Positions 43,353 to 52,982 of a stretch of 64,000 bases of DNA are shown in pieces. The stretch lies in the NCBI RefSeq assembly GCF_001458335.1, contig NZ_CYTO01000024.1, forward strand, positions 566,857-630,856, written 5' to 3'. The notes beneath the pieces were generated by a model. The model ran no database searches and was not told the DNA's origin. It saw only the letters and a program-made list of their open reading frames with translations. Numbering within the stretch: position 1 is the first letter of the stretch; each line of letters begins with the position of its first letter. The stretch is from Cognatishimia activa. GTDB lineage: Bacteria; Pseudomonadota; Alphaproteobacteria; Rhodobacterales; Rhodobacteraceae. Made by a program: the position numbers and the translations under genes.

Positions 43353-43973
43353 TTATTTCATCGCGTCCATGAAACGCTGCATTTGCGCCAGTGGGTCGTC
43401 TTGACGCCAAATCTCTTCGCCAATGCCGAAGAAATCAGTCACTGGTGCGAGTTTGCGGATCGTATCCTCATGCAGCGCGCCTTCCGCAACCACTGGGACT
43501 TCGATCATCTGAGACCACCATTCAAACAGCTCATGTTCTGCAGTTGTGCCATCACCAAGCGGTGTTTCAGCGACAGGGCCAAAGCACACATAATCTGCCC
43601 CCATTTCACCGGCGGTCATGCCATCATGGCGGGAGGCGCCGCAGAAAGTGCCGACAATGGCGTCATCACCCAGATCCTTGCGCACCTTGCGCACAGACCG
43701 GGACCCATCGGTTAGATGCACGCCATCAAGGCCTAGGCGTTCGGCAAGCAACACATGTTCTGAAATCACCAAAGCTGTGTCGCGTGGATAGCAGACTTCG
43801 CGCACAGCATCTGCGGCGCGGCTCAGGCGGTCTTCATCGCGGGTTGCCAAGGCCACACGCACACAGGCCACATCCACCGCGTCCAAAACCTTGGCCAGCG
43901 CCGTCGGGAAGGTGCTGAGTTCAAATTCTGGTGGGGTGATCAGATAGATCTGTGGTTGCTCGATATCGGACAT
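43353..43973 (-). CDS. Divergent ThiE/TenI-like protein
   Basis: The 206-residue TIM-barrel protein belongs to the thiamine phosphate synthase/TenI superfamily, with GLDGVHLTDGS and GADYVCFGPV. Residues that ThiE needs are altered: the pyrophosphate segment usually reading VNDR is VISEH, the VQLREK-like strand is CVRVALATR, and the GPxxxTxTK loop is GPVAETPLGDG. It may therefore be a TenI-type or repurposed paralogue rather than an active synthase. It is a single gene divergent from trmJ. Confidence 0.75.
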   Translation of the reverse strand: MSDIEQPQIYLITPPEFELSTFPTALAKVLDAVDVACVRVALATRDEDRLSRAADAVREVCYPRDTALVISEHVLLAERLGLDGVHLTDGSRSVRKVRKDLGDDAIVGTFCGASRHDGMTAGEMGADYVCFGPVAETPLGDGTTAEHELFEWWSQMIEVPVVAEGALHEDTIRKLAPVTDFFGIGEEIWRQDDPLAQMQRFMDAMK

Positions 43974-44138
43974 GGTGCTGTTCCCAAATGATCTTTTTTA
44001 GGAGGATCGTTTGCGCTGCTATAGCGCGGAACATCTCATTTGACCATCCTTGGTTAGGCGTAAACCGTCAAACAGCGAAATGCCTTGTTTTGCTGGGCCT
44101 GTCTTTGTAAGACCCGCTGAAAGTTTCCGGAGACACCC

Positions 44139-44876
44139 ATGCCTAGCCCAAACCCACAGCCAGCCATTGTTCTTGTGCGTCCACAAATGGGCGAGAATAT
44201 CGGCGGAGCCGCGCGGGCCATGTGGAACTTTGGTCTGGATCGCATGCGCATCGTGAACCCTCGGGATGGGTGGCCAAATCAGAAGGCGATTGCCATGTCC
44301 TCTGGGGCGGGGCGGTTGCTTGAAGAAGCGCAGATATGTGACTCGGTCGCCGACAGTATCGGTGATTGCACCTATGTGTTTGCGACAACAGCACGGGCGC
44401 GCGATCTCACCAAGCCAGTCATGACCCCGGAACATGCTATGGAAGTCGCGCGGGAGAAGATTGCCGCGGGCGAAAAGGTCGCCGTGCTTTTCGGCCCTGA
44501 GCGCGCCGGTCTTGAGAACGAAGACATCGCCCATGCCAACGCCATTATCAACGTCCCGGTCAATCCGGAATACGCCTCACTCAATTTGGCGCAATGTGTT
44601 TTGTTGACCGCTTACGAGTGGATGCGCGGCAAAGTTGACGTTGCACCTGAACGCATGGAGTTGGCCAAAACCGAATGGGCCAATCAGGCTGAAATCGAAG
44701 CGCTGGCGCGGCATTATGAAGAGCGGTTGGATGAGGCTGGGTTCTTCTTCCCAGAACCAAAAGCCGAGGGCATGAAGGTGAACCTGCGCAATATGTGGTC
44801 GCGCCTGCCGCTGACTCGGGCCGATGCGCAAATGCTTCATGGCATGCTGCGGCAGCTATTGCGTCGCAAAGACTAG
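44139..44876 (+). CDS. trmJ: tRNA/rRNA methyltransferase, TrmJ type
   Basis: The 245-residue SPOUT-family protein starts with IVLVRPQMGENIGGAARAM, the motif of TrmJ, which methylates the 2'-O of nucleotide 32 in tRNA. Motif 2 (VAVLFGPERAGLENEDI) and motif 3 (NLAQCVLLTAYE) form the knotted SAM site. The C-terminal helical extension is present. GGAG lies eight bases before the ATG. It is followed after 97 bases by ctaA. Confidence 0.9.
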   Translation: MPSPNPQPAIVLVRPQMGENIGGAARAMWNFGLDRMRIVNPRDGWPNQKAIAMSSGAGRLLEEAQICDSVADSIGDCTYVFATTARARDLTKPVMTPEHAMEVAREKIAAGEKVAVLFGPERAGLENEDIAHANAIINVPVNPEYASLNLAQCVLLTAYEWMRGKVDVAPERMELAKTEWANQAEIEALARHYEERLDEAGFFFPEPKAEGMKVNLRNMWSRLPLTRADAQMLHGMLRQLLRRKD

Positions 44877-44973
44877 TCGGACCATCCGACGCAGCCTTTG
44901 AAAAACCCGTTCCATTGGCTTGAAGAGTGCAGGGCGCGGCCCTAGTCTCCGGTCAAACCGCAAGGACAAAGCT

Positions 44974-46113
44974 ATGAGCCAAAAGCGTAATATTTTCGAA
45001 GACGTTTCCGAGACGCAACCAACCAAAGAACCCACCAAGGGCGCGATTGATGCGGCGCCCAAAGGCGCGCGGCGGGGTATCCGCGCTTGGTTGATTGCGC
45101 TTTTCGCCCTGGTGGTTGTGATGATCGTTGTGGGCGGTTTGACCCGTTTGACCGATAGTGGCCTGTCGATCACCGAATGGAAACCGGTTACAGGCGCAGT
45201 TCCTCCGACATCCGAGACGGTTTGGCTGGAAGAATTTGAAAAATATAAACAAATTCCCGAATACCAATTGCAAAACCAAGGGATGACTCTTGCAGAGTTC
45301 AAGGTCATCTACTGGTGGGAATGGGGGCACCGTCAGTTGGGCCGGGTGATTGGTCTGGTTTGGGCGGTTGGTTTTCTTGGCTTCGCTGTCACGCGAAACA
45401 TTCCGACCGGTTGGACCGGTCGTCTGTTCCTGATTGGCGCTTTGGGCGGTCTTCAAGGGGCAATTGGCTGGTGGATGGTCTCTTCCGGTCTAGAAGGCGC
45501 CATGCTGGATGTCGCCTCATATCGTCTGGCAACCCATCTGGGCCTAGCCTTTTTGATCCTAGGCTTCATCACTTGGTACATTCTTTTGCTCGGCCGCGAA
45601 GAGCGTGACTTGCTTCAAGCGCGTCGAGGAAAAGAGGCAAAGCAATTCTCGCTGGCAACTGGTCTTTTGCACGCGACTGGGGTTCAAATCCTGCTTGGCG
45701 CTTTGGTTGCTGGCATCGATGCAGGGCGCAGCTATACCGATTGGCCACTCATGGGCGGGCGCGTGCTGCCCGAAGGCATGTTTGACCTAGCGCCGCTCTG
45801 GACCAACTTCTTTGAAAACGCCGGGACCGTGCAGTTCATCCACCGTATCTGGGCCTATCTTCTGTTGGCTTTTGCCATCGTTGTATGGCGTCGCGGACAG
45901 AAATCTGCCCATGAGAAAACCCGCTTCGCATTCAACCTCGTCATGGCTGCTATGACGATTCAGGTGGTACTCGGGATCATGACAGTTTTGTACGTTGCCC
46001 CATGGCAGCTTGCAATTGTGCACCAGTTAACAGCGGTTGCCGTTTGGGTGTTGATCCTGCGGGCCCGTTTCCTCAGCCACTACCCAATCTCGACTGGGAT
46101 TAAGGGAGGCTAG
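44974..46113 (+). CDS. ctaA: Heme A synthase
   Basis: CtaA (Cox15) oxidises the methyl group of heme O to the formyl group of heme A for cytochrome c oxidase. The 379-residue protein has eight membrane helices and the conserved histidines in WEWGHRQLGR, RLATHLGLAF, LLHATGVQ, FIHRIWAY and IVHQLTAV, plus GGLTRLTDSGLSITEWKPVT. ATG 44974 follows AAGGAC. The carboxypeptidase gene begins seven bases after the stop, so the two are probably co-transcribed. Confidence 0.95.
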   Translation: MSQKRNIFEDVSETQPTKEPTKGAIDAAPKGARRGIRAWLIALFALVVVMIVVGGLTRLTDSGLSITEWKPVTGAVPPTSETVWLEEFEKYKQIPEYQLQNQGMTLAEFKVIYWWEWGHRQLGRVIGLVWAVGFLGFAVTRNIPTGWTGRLFLIGALGGLQGAIGWWMVSSGLEGAMLDVASYRLATHLGLAFLILGFITWYILLLGREERDLLQARRGKEAKQFSLATGLLHATGVQILLGALVAGIDAGRSYTDWPLMGGRVLPEGMFDLAPLWTNFFENAGTVQFIHRIWAYLLLAFAIVVWRRGQKSAHEKTRFAFNLVMAAMTIQVVLGIMTVLYVAPWQLAIVHQLTAVAVWVLILRARFLSHYPISTGIKGG

Positions 46114-46119
46114 ACTTAT

Positions 46120-47595
46120 ATGAATGCTTTCAATGATTTGATGGCGTTTCAAAAGGATACCGAGGCGTTGGCCCAAGTGGCGGGCCGCCTTGGATGGGAC
46201 CAGGAAACCATGATGCCAGGGGCGGCTGCTCCGCAACGTGGCGACGAAATGGCGGCGATAGAGAAAGTCCTCCATGCGCGTCGCATCGATCCGAAAATCG
46301 CTGACTGGCTTGAAGCCGTGGATGCAGACGCGCTTGATGAGGTTGGCAAAGCCCAGCTGCGCGAGATCCGTCGGTCTTTTGAGCGTACCTCGAAGATTCC
46401 TGCGGAACTGGCAGCTGAAATCGCACGCGTCACCAGCATGTCGCAAGGCACTTGGGCGAAGGCTCGCGCTGCGGAGGATGTGGCTGCGTTTCTGCCTGCG
46501 CTAGAAGAGGTTGTGCGCCTGAAGCGTGAAGAAGGTCAGGCGCTAGCGGACGGCGGTGATGTTTATGACGCCATGCTGGATGATTACGAGCCTGATATGA
46601 CCGCCGCACGCTTGTCCGAGATGTTTGACGCCATGCGTCCACGGCTTGTGGATTTGCGTGCCAAGGTGCTCGCCGCCAAAGCGCCCCGCGCTTTAACAGG
46701 TTGGTATCCTGAGCAAGCCCAGCTGGCTGTATCAGACAAGCTTGCAAAGGCCTTTGGATATAACTTTGACCATGGCCGCATCGACAAAGCGGTACACCCG
46801 TTTAGCTCTGGCTCCGGTCTTGATGTGCGCATCACAACGCGGGTGGCGAAGGAAGATCCATTCAACTGCTTCTATTCGACAATCCATGAAGTTGGGCATG
46901 CGTGCTACGAGCAAGGTATTGATAACGCTTATCTTCTGACGCCAATTGGCCGTGGCGTGTCTATGGGCGTGCATGAAAGCCAAAGCCGCATTTATGAAAA
47001 CCAACTTGGCCGTTCCAGTGCGTTCACTGGGTGGCTGTTCGACCTGATGCGCGACAGCTTTGACGAATTTGACGTTCCAAACGAACAGGCGTTCTACGCC
47101 ACCGTGAACCGGGTCAACAAAGGCTATATTCGCACGGAAGCGGATGAAATCCAGTACAACCTGCATGTGATGCTGCGGTTTGATCTGGAACGCGCATTGA
47201 TGAGCGGTGATCTGGCAGTGACCGATCTTGAGGCCGCTTGGAATGACCGGTTTGAGTCTGATTTCGGCTATCCGGTCGACAAGCCAAGCAATGGCGTTTT
47301 GCAGGATGTGCATTGGTCTGTTGGTTTGTTTGGCTACTTCCCGACATATGCATTGGGCAATCTATATGCGGGATGTCTGCACGAAGCGCTGCGCAAAGCG
47401 GTGCCTGATCTGGATGACCAATTGCGGGACGGCAATACATCCGCTGCGACCGGATGGTTGCGCGAGAACTTGCAGCGGCATGGTGCCTTGCGGTCGCCCC
47501 AAGAGACCATTGCCTTGGCCAGCGGTATGGAGCCGGGGCCTGAGTCCATGCTCAATTATCTCGAGAAGAAATTCTCCGAAATCTATGATATCTAA
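46120..47595 (+). CDS. M32-family metallocarboxypeptidase
   Basis: The 491-residue enzyme is a thermostable carboxypeptidase 1 (M32) homologue, a cytoplasmic exopeptidase that removes C-terminal residues. The zinc site is HEVGH (256-260) in TIHEVGHACYEQG, followed by GVHESQSRIYEN, which supplies the third ligand, and the family segment RTEADEIQYNLHVMLRF. GGGAGG stands upstream. It shares the ctaA transcript. Confidence 0.93.
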   Translation: MNAFNDLMAFQKDTEALAQVAGRLGWDQETMMPGAAAPQRGDEMAAIEKVLHARRIDPKIADWLEAVDADALDEVGKAQLREIRRSFERTSKIPAELAAEIARVTSMSQGTWAKARAAEDVAAFLPALEEVVRLKREEGQALADGGDVYDAMLDDYEPDMTAARLSEMFDAMRPRLVDLRAKVLAAKAPRALTGWYPEQAQLAVSDKLAKAFGYNFDHGRIDKAVHPFSSGSGLDVRITTRVAKEDPFNCFYSTIHEVGHACYEQGIDNAYLLTPIGRGVSMGVHESQSRIYENQLGRSSAFTGWLFDLMRDSFDEFDVPNEQAFYATVNRVNKGYIRTEADEIQYNLHVMLRFDLERALMSGDLAVTDLEAAWNDRFESDFGYPVDKPSNGVLQDVHWSVGLFGYFPTYALGNLYAGCLHEALRKAVPDLDDQLRDGNTSAATGWLRENLQRHGALRSPQETIALASGMEPGPESMLNYLEKKFSEIYDI

Positions 47596-47600
47596 AGAAA

Positions 47601-47624
47601 AAGCCCGCTTCTTAAAGCGGGCTT
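47601..47624. terminator. Terminator between the carboxypeptidase gene and gyrA
   Basis: A perfect 10-bp stem AAGCCCGCTT / AAGCGGGCTT with a 4-base loop lies between two convergent genes; A-rich and T-rich flanks allow action in both directions. Confidence 0.85.
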
Positions 47625-47651
47625 TGTTCAATTGAAGGGCAGGGCGGAAGA

Positions 47652-50399
47652 TTACTCTTCTGCGCCGCCTTCTTCCTCATCTTCGTTTTGTTCTGCGATC
47701 CAAGCCACAGAGACAACCTCTTCGCCTTTGCCGGTGTTGAACACTTTCACGCCACCAGCAGACCGGCTGCGGAAGGAAATGCCATCAACGGGCACCCGGA
47801 TGGACTGACCTTTGGAGGTCGCCAGCATGATCTGATCGCCCAGCTCGACTGGGAAAGAGGCCACAAGATCGCCGCCGCGCATCGCTTTATCCATCGCTGC
47901 AACACCCATGCCGCCACGACCACGCACCGGATAGTCATGTGAGCTTGAAAGCTTGCCCGCACCACCGGATGTGATCGTCAGGATCAGGTTTTCGGCTGCA
48001 GACATTTCCGCGTAACGCTCTTGGCTGATAGACGCATCCGCACTTGCTTCCTCATCCGACGCGCCTTCGTCATCGGTCGCACCAGCCACGGCGCGGCGCA
48101 TTTTCAGGTAGGCGGCCCGTTCATCGGTTGTCGCGTCAAAATGGCGGATGATGGACATGGACACGACCTTGTCACCATCGCCCAGCTTCACACCGCGCAC
48201 ACCGGTAGAGGCGCGGGAATTGAAGACACGCACGTCAGTCGCTGGGAAGCGGATCGCGCGACCAGAGTTGGTGACCAGCATCACATCGTCATCATTGGAC
48301 GCGATGCGGGCATTGATCATCTTCCAATCAGCACTATCGCCTTCAAACTTCATGGCAATTTTGCCGTTAGACTTCACATTGGTGAAATCAGACAGCTTGT
48401 TGCGGCGGACGGTGCCGTGGTCGGTACAGAAGACGACCTGTAGATCATCCCATTCTTTTTCGTCCCTATCCACCGGCATGATCGCCGCGATGGAAACGCC
48501 AGTTGGAATTGGCAGAATATTGACGATTGCTTTACCTTTGGCCGTACGTCCACCCAGCGGCAAGCGCCAGGTTTTCAACTTGTAGACCATGCCATCGGTT
48601 GTAAAGAACAACAGTTGCGTATGGGTGTTCGCCACGAAGAGGGTTGTAACAACATCTTCTTCTTTGGTTTGCATCCCAGAGATGCCCTTACCGCCACGCT
48701 TTTGGGCGCGGAAGTCGGCCAAAGCAGTCCGTTTGATGTAGCCGCCAGAGGTGACAGTCACGACCATATCTTCGCGTTCGATCAGGTCTTCGTCGTCCAT
48801 GTCACCGGACCAATCAACGATCTCGGTACGGCGTGGCACAGCGAATTTGTCTTTGACCTCAGTGAGTTCATCCGTGATGATCCCCATGATGCGTTCGCGG
48901 GAGGACAGAATTTCAAGGTATTCCTTGATCTTTCCTGCCAGTTCTTCCAGCTCGTCAGTGACTTCTTTCACACCAATCTGCGTCAGGCGTTGCAGTCGCA
49001 GCTCTAAAATGGCGCGGGTCTGAGTTTCGGACAGGTTGTAAGTCCCGTCGTCATTCATTTTATGGGTCGGATCATCGATCAGCTGGATATAGCCAGCAAT
49101 ATCAGAGGCAGGCCAGCGGCGTTCCATCAGTTTTGCGCGGGCTTCAGCCGCATCCGCAGAGGCGCGGATTGTCGCGACGATCTCGTCCACATTGGATACA
49201 GCCACCGCCAAGCCACAAAGGATATGGCTGCGTTCACGCGCTTTGCGCAACTCGTAAGCAGTGCGTCGCGCCACAACTTCTTCGCGGAAATCCACGAAAG
49301 AGGTGAGGAACGCACGTAGAGTCAGCTGTTCTGGTCGGCCGCCATTCAACGCCAACATATTGCAGCCAAAATAGGTCTGCATCGGCGTGAAACGGAAAAG
49401 CTGGTTCAGAACCACCTCGGCCGTTGCGTCGCGTTTTAGCTCAACAACAACGCGCACACCGTTCCGGTCAGATTCGTCCTGCACATGGGCGACGCCTTCG
49501 ACCTTCTTTTCGCGCACTTGTTCGGCGATCTTTTCGATCATCGCTGCTTTGTTTACTTGATAAGGAATTTCATCAATAACAATGGCGTAGCGGTCTTTCC
49601 TAATCTCTTCCACGCGCGTTTTCGCGCGTACGATCACCGAGCCGCGTCCTTCTAGATAGGCTTTGCGCGCGCCAGAACGGCCTAGCATAATCCCGCCGGT
49701 CGGGAAGTCAGGGCCTGGAATGTATTCGATCAGCTCTTCACTCGACAGATCGGGATTTTCGATCAGTGCAAGCGTGGCTTCGCAGACTTCACCGAGGTTA
49801 TGAGGCGGAATGTTCGTGGCCATACCCACGGCGATACCGCCGGCACCATTGACCAGCATATTCGGGAACCGCGAAGGCAACACCGTTGGTTCGCGGTCTT
49901 TGCCATCATAGTTGTCCTGAAAATCGACCGTATCTTTTTCGATATCCGCCAGCACAAAGGCCGCTGGCTTGTCCATGCGCACTTCGGTGTAACGCATCGC
50001 CGCCGGGTTATCGCCGTCCATGGAGCCGAAGTTACCTTGGCCATCCAAGAGCGGCAGGGACATGGAAAAATCCTGCGCCATACGCACCAAGGCATCATAG
50101 ATCGCGCTGTCACCATGAGGGTGGTATTTACCCATGACGTCGCCGACTGGGCGGGCAGACTTGCGATAGGATTTGTCGTGTGTATTGCCGGTCTCATGCA
50201 TCGCATAAAGGATGCGTCGGTGAACCGGTTTTAAGCCGTCTCGAAGGTCAGGAATCGCGCGGCTCACGATCACGCTCATCGCGTAATCGAGGTAGGAATT
50301 GCGCATTTCCTCTTCGATGGTGATCAAAGGCCCATCATGCTCCATGCGAGCAACGGGGGTTTCTTCTTCGTTTTCAGGCGTTTCTGGCGTGTCGTTCAC
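47652..50399 (-). CDS. gyrA: DNA gyrase subunit A
   Basis: GyrA cuts and rejoins DNA in the gyrase that introduces negative supercoils. The 915-residue protein has the catalytic Tyr137 in [10 protein letters not shown], the quinolone region [18 protein letters not shown] with Ser98 and Asp102 (E. coli Ser83 and Asp87) unchanged, the GyrA box QKRGGKG and six beta-pinwheel blades. An acidic insert (about residues 765-780) and an acidic C-terminal tail are present. The start is a GTG at 50399, about 45 bases downstream of a good promoter. Confidence 0.97.
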   Translation of the reverse strand: MNDTPETPENEEETPVARMEHDGPLITIEEEMRNSYLDYAMSVIVSRAIPDLRDGLKPVHRRILYAMHETGNTHDKSYRKSARPVGDVMGKYHPHGDSAIYDALVRMAQDFSMSLPLLDGQGNFGSMDGDNPAAMRYTEVRMDKPAAFVLADIEKDTVDFQDNYDGKDREPTVLPSRFPNMLVNGAGGIAVGMATNIPPHNLGEVCEATLALIENPDLSSEELIEYIPGPDFPTGGIMLGRSGARKAYLEGRGSVIVRAKTRVEEIRKDRYAIVIDEIPYQVNKAAMIEKIAEQVREKKVEGVAHVQDESDRNGVRVVVELKRDATAEVVLNQLFRFTPMQTYFGCNMLALNGGRPEQLTLRAFLTSFVDFREEVVARRTAYELRKARERSHILCGLAVAVSNVDEIVATIRASADAAEARAKLMERRWPASDIAGYIQLIDDPTHKMNDDGTYNLSETQTRAILELRLQRLTQIGVKEVTDELEELAGKIKEYLEILSSRERIMGIITDELTEVKDKFAVPRRTEIVDWSGDMDDEDLIEREDMVVTVTSGGYIKRTALADFRAQKRGGKGISGMQTKEEDVVTTLFVANTHTQLLFFTTDGMVYKLKTWRLPLGGRTAKGKAIVNILPIPTGVSIAAIMPVDRDEKEWDDLQVVFCTDHGTVRRNKLSDFTNVKSNGKIAMKFEGDSADWKMINARIASNDDDVMLVTNSGRAIRFPATDVRVFNSRASTGVRGVKLGDGDKVVSMSIIRHFDATTDERAAYLKMRRAVAGATDDEGASDEEASADASISQERYAEMSAAENLILTITSGGAGKLSSSHDYPVRGRGGMGVAAMDKAMRGGDLVASFPVELGDQIMLATSKGQSIRVPVDGISFRSRSAGGVKVFNTGKGEEVVSVAWIAEQNEDEEEGGAEE

Positions 50400-50443
50400 G
50401 TACCGTGCTCGCTTTTTTTATACATCAATATTTTGTTGTCACT

Positions 50444-50473
50444 TTTATAACAGACCCCGGATATAGGGTGCAA
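50444..50473 (-). promoter_or_regulatory. Promoter of gyrA
   Basis: On the minus strand TTGCAC (50473-50468) and TATAAA (50449-50444) are 18 bases apart, giving a leader of about 40 bases to the GTG start. Confidence 0.6.
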
Positions 50474-50590
50474 TGGTCCTGTGAAAAGAAGCGGGTTAAA
50501 GCGGCTAAATTTGTCTTAATGTCGTGGTTTTTACGACCATTTTTGCCCAATTTATTTCGGCCGCTGCGGGAGCGATCTAAGGAGACGTCA

Positions 50591-50626
50591 ATGTCTTCAG
50601 AATGGCGTTTCAATCGCTTCTTATGA
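50591..50626 (+). CDS. Micro-ORF 1, 11 residues
   Basis: ATG 50591 has an excellent ribosome binding site, AAGGAG, six bases upstream and encodes MSSEWRFNRFL before TGA. No family is recognisable. The stop TGA is part of TGAGG, which serves as the ribosome binding site of the next micro-ORF, so the pair looks translationally coupled. A leader peptide or a small protein is possible; chance is not excluded. Confidence 0.35.
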   Translation: MSSEWRFNRFL

Positions 50627-50633
50627 GGTCAAA

Positions 50634-50702
50634 ATGTGCAAAGCTGTGGATTCATCCGTGCAAATGCAAATTGTGTCCTTCAGCAGCTCACGGATTTCGT
50701 AA
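50634..50702 (+). CDS. Micro-ORF 2, 22 residues
   Basis: ATG 50634 follows GAGG by five bases and encodes a 22-residue peptide, MCKAVDSSVQMQIVSFSSSR plus IS. It has no signal, helix or known motif. It begins seven bases after the end of micro-ORF 1. Support comes only from the ribosome binding site and spacing. Confidence 0.25.
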   Translation: MCKAVDSSVQMQIVSFSSSRIS

Positions 50703-50859
50703 GAATCGTGGTAATCACAAAGAAAGCGACGCGGAACAGGATGGATTGGTAACGTGCTACAGGTATTACCTGTTGTTTACGGATCAAGACGTTGTTAAAG
50801 GGTTCGTTAGCGATAACATTTAAGCCGCTGGTGCGGTTTTCATACGGACAGGGGGTCTT

Positions 50860-52308
50860 ATGGTTTCGCGCATTATTCCGGTTGAGCGGTTTGATCTGAT
50901 CATTTTCGGAGGTACGGGCGATTTGGCCCGTCGTAAGATTTTACCGGGTCTTTTCAAACGTTTCGCGGATGGTCAGGTGCCCGATGGTTCCCGGATAATC
51001 GGTGCGGCACGATCAGAAATGGACCGCGGAGAGTTTCGACAATTTGCGAAAGACGCGGTGATTTCGGCGCAAGGCGACGCAGTTGAGCCTACTGTCCTGG
51101 AAAGTTTTCTGGAAGCGCTGGATTATGTGACAATTGACGCTTTGGGGGAGATCGGTTGGTCTGAATTGTCAGAGAAGTTGCAGGGTGACAGTGTGCGCGC
51201 CTTCTATTTCTCTGTCGGCCCGAGCCTTTTTGATGATCTCGCGGTTCGCCTGCAAAAGCACAAATTGGTGGAGCCAGATACACGGATCGTGGTCGAAAAA
51301 CCCTTTGGGCATGATCTAGAAACCGCGAAGGCGTTGAACAAAGTGCTTTCTGCGTATTTCGATGAAAGCCAGATTTACCGGATCGACCATTACCTCGGTA
51401 AAGAAACCGTTCAGAACCTGATGGCTGTGCGCTTTGGGAATATGCTGTTTGAGCCCCTCTGGAACAGTCAGTACATCGATCACGTGCAGATCACCGTTGC
51501 CGAAGAAGTAGGCGTGGGTGGACGTGGTGGCTATTACGACAAATCCGGCGCGATGCGTGATATGGTTCAAAACCACCTGATGCAGCTTTTGTGTCTGACG
51601 GCAATGGAGCCGCCAGCGAAGTTTGATCCAGATGCCGTGCGCGATGAAAAGCTGAAGGTTATCAGAGCGTTGGATCCGGTTGAGCCGCATCATGTGGTGC
51701 GTGGTCAATATAGCGAGACCGATGACGAAAAAGGGTTTCGCGACGACGTCGAGAACGCGAAATCCTGGACCGAAAGCTTTGTGGCCTTGCGTTGCCAAGT
51801 CGGCAACTGGCGTTGGTCGGGCACTCCGTTTTATTTGCGGACAGGCAAGCGTTTGCAGGCACGGGACTCTGAAATTGTGGTGGTCTTCAAAGATACACCG
51901 CACTCGATCTTTGGTGCCGAAGCAGGTGGCGCGCGCAACGAGCTGCGCATTCAGTTGCAGCCGGACGAAGGCATCACGCTTAAGGTGACAATTAAAGAGC
52001 CGGGTCCCGGTGGCATGCGCCTGATGGATGTGCCGCTCGATATGTCATTTGCGGAAACCTTGGGCGATCATGCGGACACGCCTGACGCCTATGAGCGGCT
52101 GATTATGGATGTGATCCGCGGCAACCAAACGCTCTTTATGCGGGACGATGAGGTGGAAGCGGCTTGGGCTTGGACCGACCCAATTATTCAGGGCTGGGAA
52201 GCAGTGCATGACGTGCCCAAACCTTATGACAGCTACAGCCAAGGCCCAACGGACGCGATGCTTTTGATGCAGCGCGATGGCCGCGAATGGAGAGAGATTG
52301 GCGCATGA
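50860..52308 (+). CDS. zwf: Glucose-6-phosphate 1-dehydrogenase
   Basis: Zwf oxidises glucose 6-phosphate to 6-phosphogluconolactone with NADP and feeds the Entner-Doudoroff pathway, the main glucose route in Roseobacters. The 482-residue protein has the cofactor motif FGGTGDLARRK and the active-site segment RIDHYLGKETVQN. AGGGGG precedes the ATG. It opens the zwf-pgl-pgi operon, and its stop overlaps the pgl start (ATGA). Confidence 0.97.
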   Translation: MVSRIIPVERFDLIIFGGTGDLARRKILPGLFKRFADGQVPDGSRIIGAARSEMDRGEFRQFAKDAVISAQGDAVEPTVLESFLEALDYVTIDALGEIGWSELSEKLQGDSVRAFYFSVGPSLFDDLAVRLQKHKLVEPDTRIVVEKPFGHDLETAKALNKVLSAYFDESQIYRIDHYLGKETVQNLMAVRFGNMLFEPLWNSQYIDHVQITVAEEVGVGGRGGYYDKSGAMRDMVQNHLMQLLCLTAMEPPAKFDPDAVRDEKLKVIRALDPVEPHHVVRGQYSETDDEKGFRDDVENAKSWTESFVALRCQVGNWRWSGTPFYLRTGKRLQARDSEIVVVFKDTPHSIFGAEAGGARNELRIQLQPDEGITLKVTIKEPGPGGMRLMDVPLDMSFAETLGDHADTPDAYERLIMDVIRGNQTLFMRDDEVEAAWAWTDPIIQGWEAVHDVPKPYDSYSQGPTDAMLLMQRDGREWREIGA

Positions 52309-52979
52309 GAATAGAGACTTACCCAGATTTTGAGATGATGGCGATCAATGTCGCACAGCGCATTTGTGGGGATCTGAAAGCCGCGCTCGACAGCCAAGAT
52401 CGCGTTTTGTTGGCGGTGCCCGGTGGTACAACGCCGGGGCCTATCTTTGATGACCTCTGTGCAGCGGATTTGGATTGGTCTCGGGTCGACATTATTCTGA
52501 CCGACGAACGTTGGGTGCCCGGCGATCACGAACGCAGCAACACAAAGCTCTTAAAAGAACGGCTGCTGGTGAACCGCGCCACGGATGCGACTTTGCTGCC
52601 GCTTTATGTGGCGACAGATGAGCCGGAAGAGGGGTTGCCTCAGCTCATTCCTGGCATTGAAGCGCGTTTGCCGATTGCGGTTGCCGTCCTTGGCATGGGC
52701 GCGGATATGCATACGGCGTCTCTGTTCCCGGACTCAGCAGAGTTAGATGCGGCGCTTGCGCATAATGCACCCGCTTTGATCCCGGTGCGCCCGGAGAGCC
52801 AACCAGAAGCACGGATCACCCTTGCGGCCCATGTGTTGAACGGTGCGCTTCACAAACATGTTGTCTTTAAGGGGCAAGATAAGCGCGACGCGCTAGACAA
52901 GGCGATGACGCTCCCGCCACAAGACGCCCCCATCCGCGCTGTTCTGGACGGGGCAACAGTACATTATTCGGAGAATTAA
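52305..52979 (+). CDS. pgl: 6-phosphogluconolactonase
   Basis: Pgl hydrolyses 6-phosphogluconolactone to 6-phosphogluconate. The 224-residue protein has the sugar-phosphate isomerase-like segments LLAVPGGTTPGPIFDDL, LTDERWVPGDHERSN and LGMGADMHTASLFP. ATG 52305 overlaps the zwf stop codon; an in-frame ATG 18 bases upstream is less likely. The pgi gene begins three bases after its stop. Confidence 0.95.
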   Translation: MRIETYPDFEMMAINVAQRICGDLKAALDSQDRVLLAVPGGTTPGPIFDDLCAADLDWSRVDIILTDERWVPGDHERSNTKLLKERLLVNRATDATLLPLYVATDEPEEGLPQLIPGIEARLPIAVAVLGMGADMHTASLFPDSAELDAALAHNAPALIPVRPESQPEARITLAAHVLNGALHKHVVFKGQDKRDALDKAMTLPPQDAPIRAVLDGATVHYSEN

Positions 52980-52982
52980 CCC

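Larger units (their letters stand above)
50474..50859 (+). other. Long gyrA-zwf spacer with a terminator-like hairpin
   Basis: Beyond the gyrA promoter this divergent spacer carries no conventional gene. It contains two micro reading frames (50591-50702, listed separately) and, before zwf, a 7-bp hairpin AAGCCGC / GCGGTTT with one G-T pair near 50823-50840 followed by T residues. The hairpin could end a short upstream transcript. Confidence 0.4.

Noticed and set aside
43995-44040. TTTTTTAGGAGGATCG followed by a TTG frame of ten codons
   Set aside because: The ribosome binding site is good, but the frame is only ten codons and nothing else supports it.
50405-50626. 73-residue frame starting just after gyrA
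   Set aside because: It would need a start inside the gyrA promoter region and has no ribosome binding site; only its last 11 codons have one and are kept as a micro-ORF.
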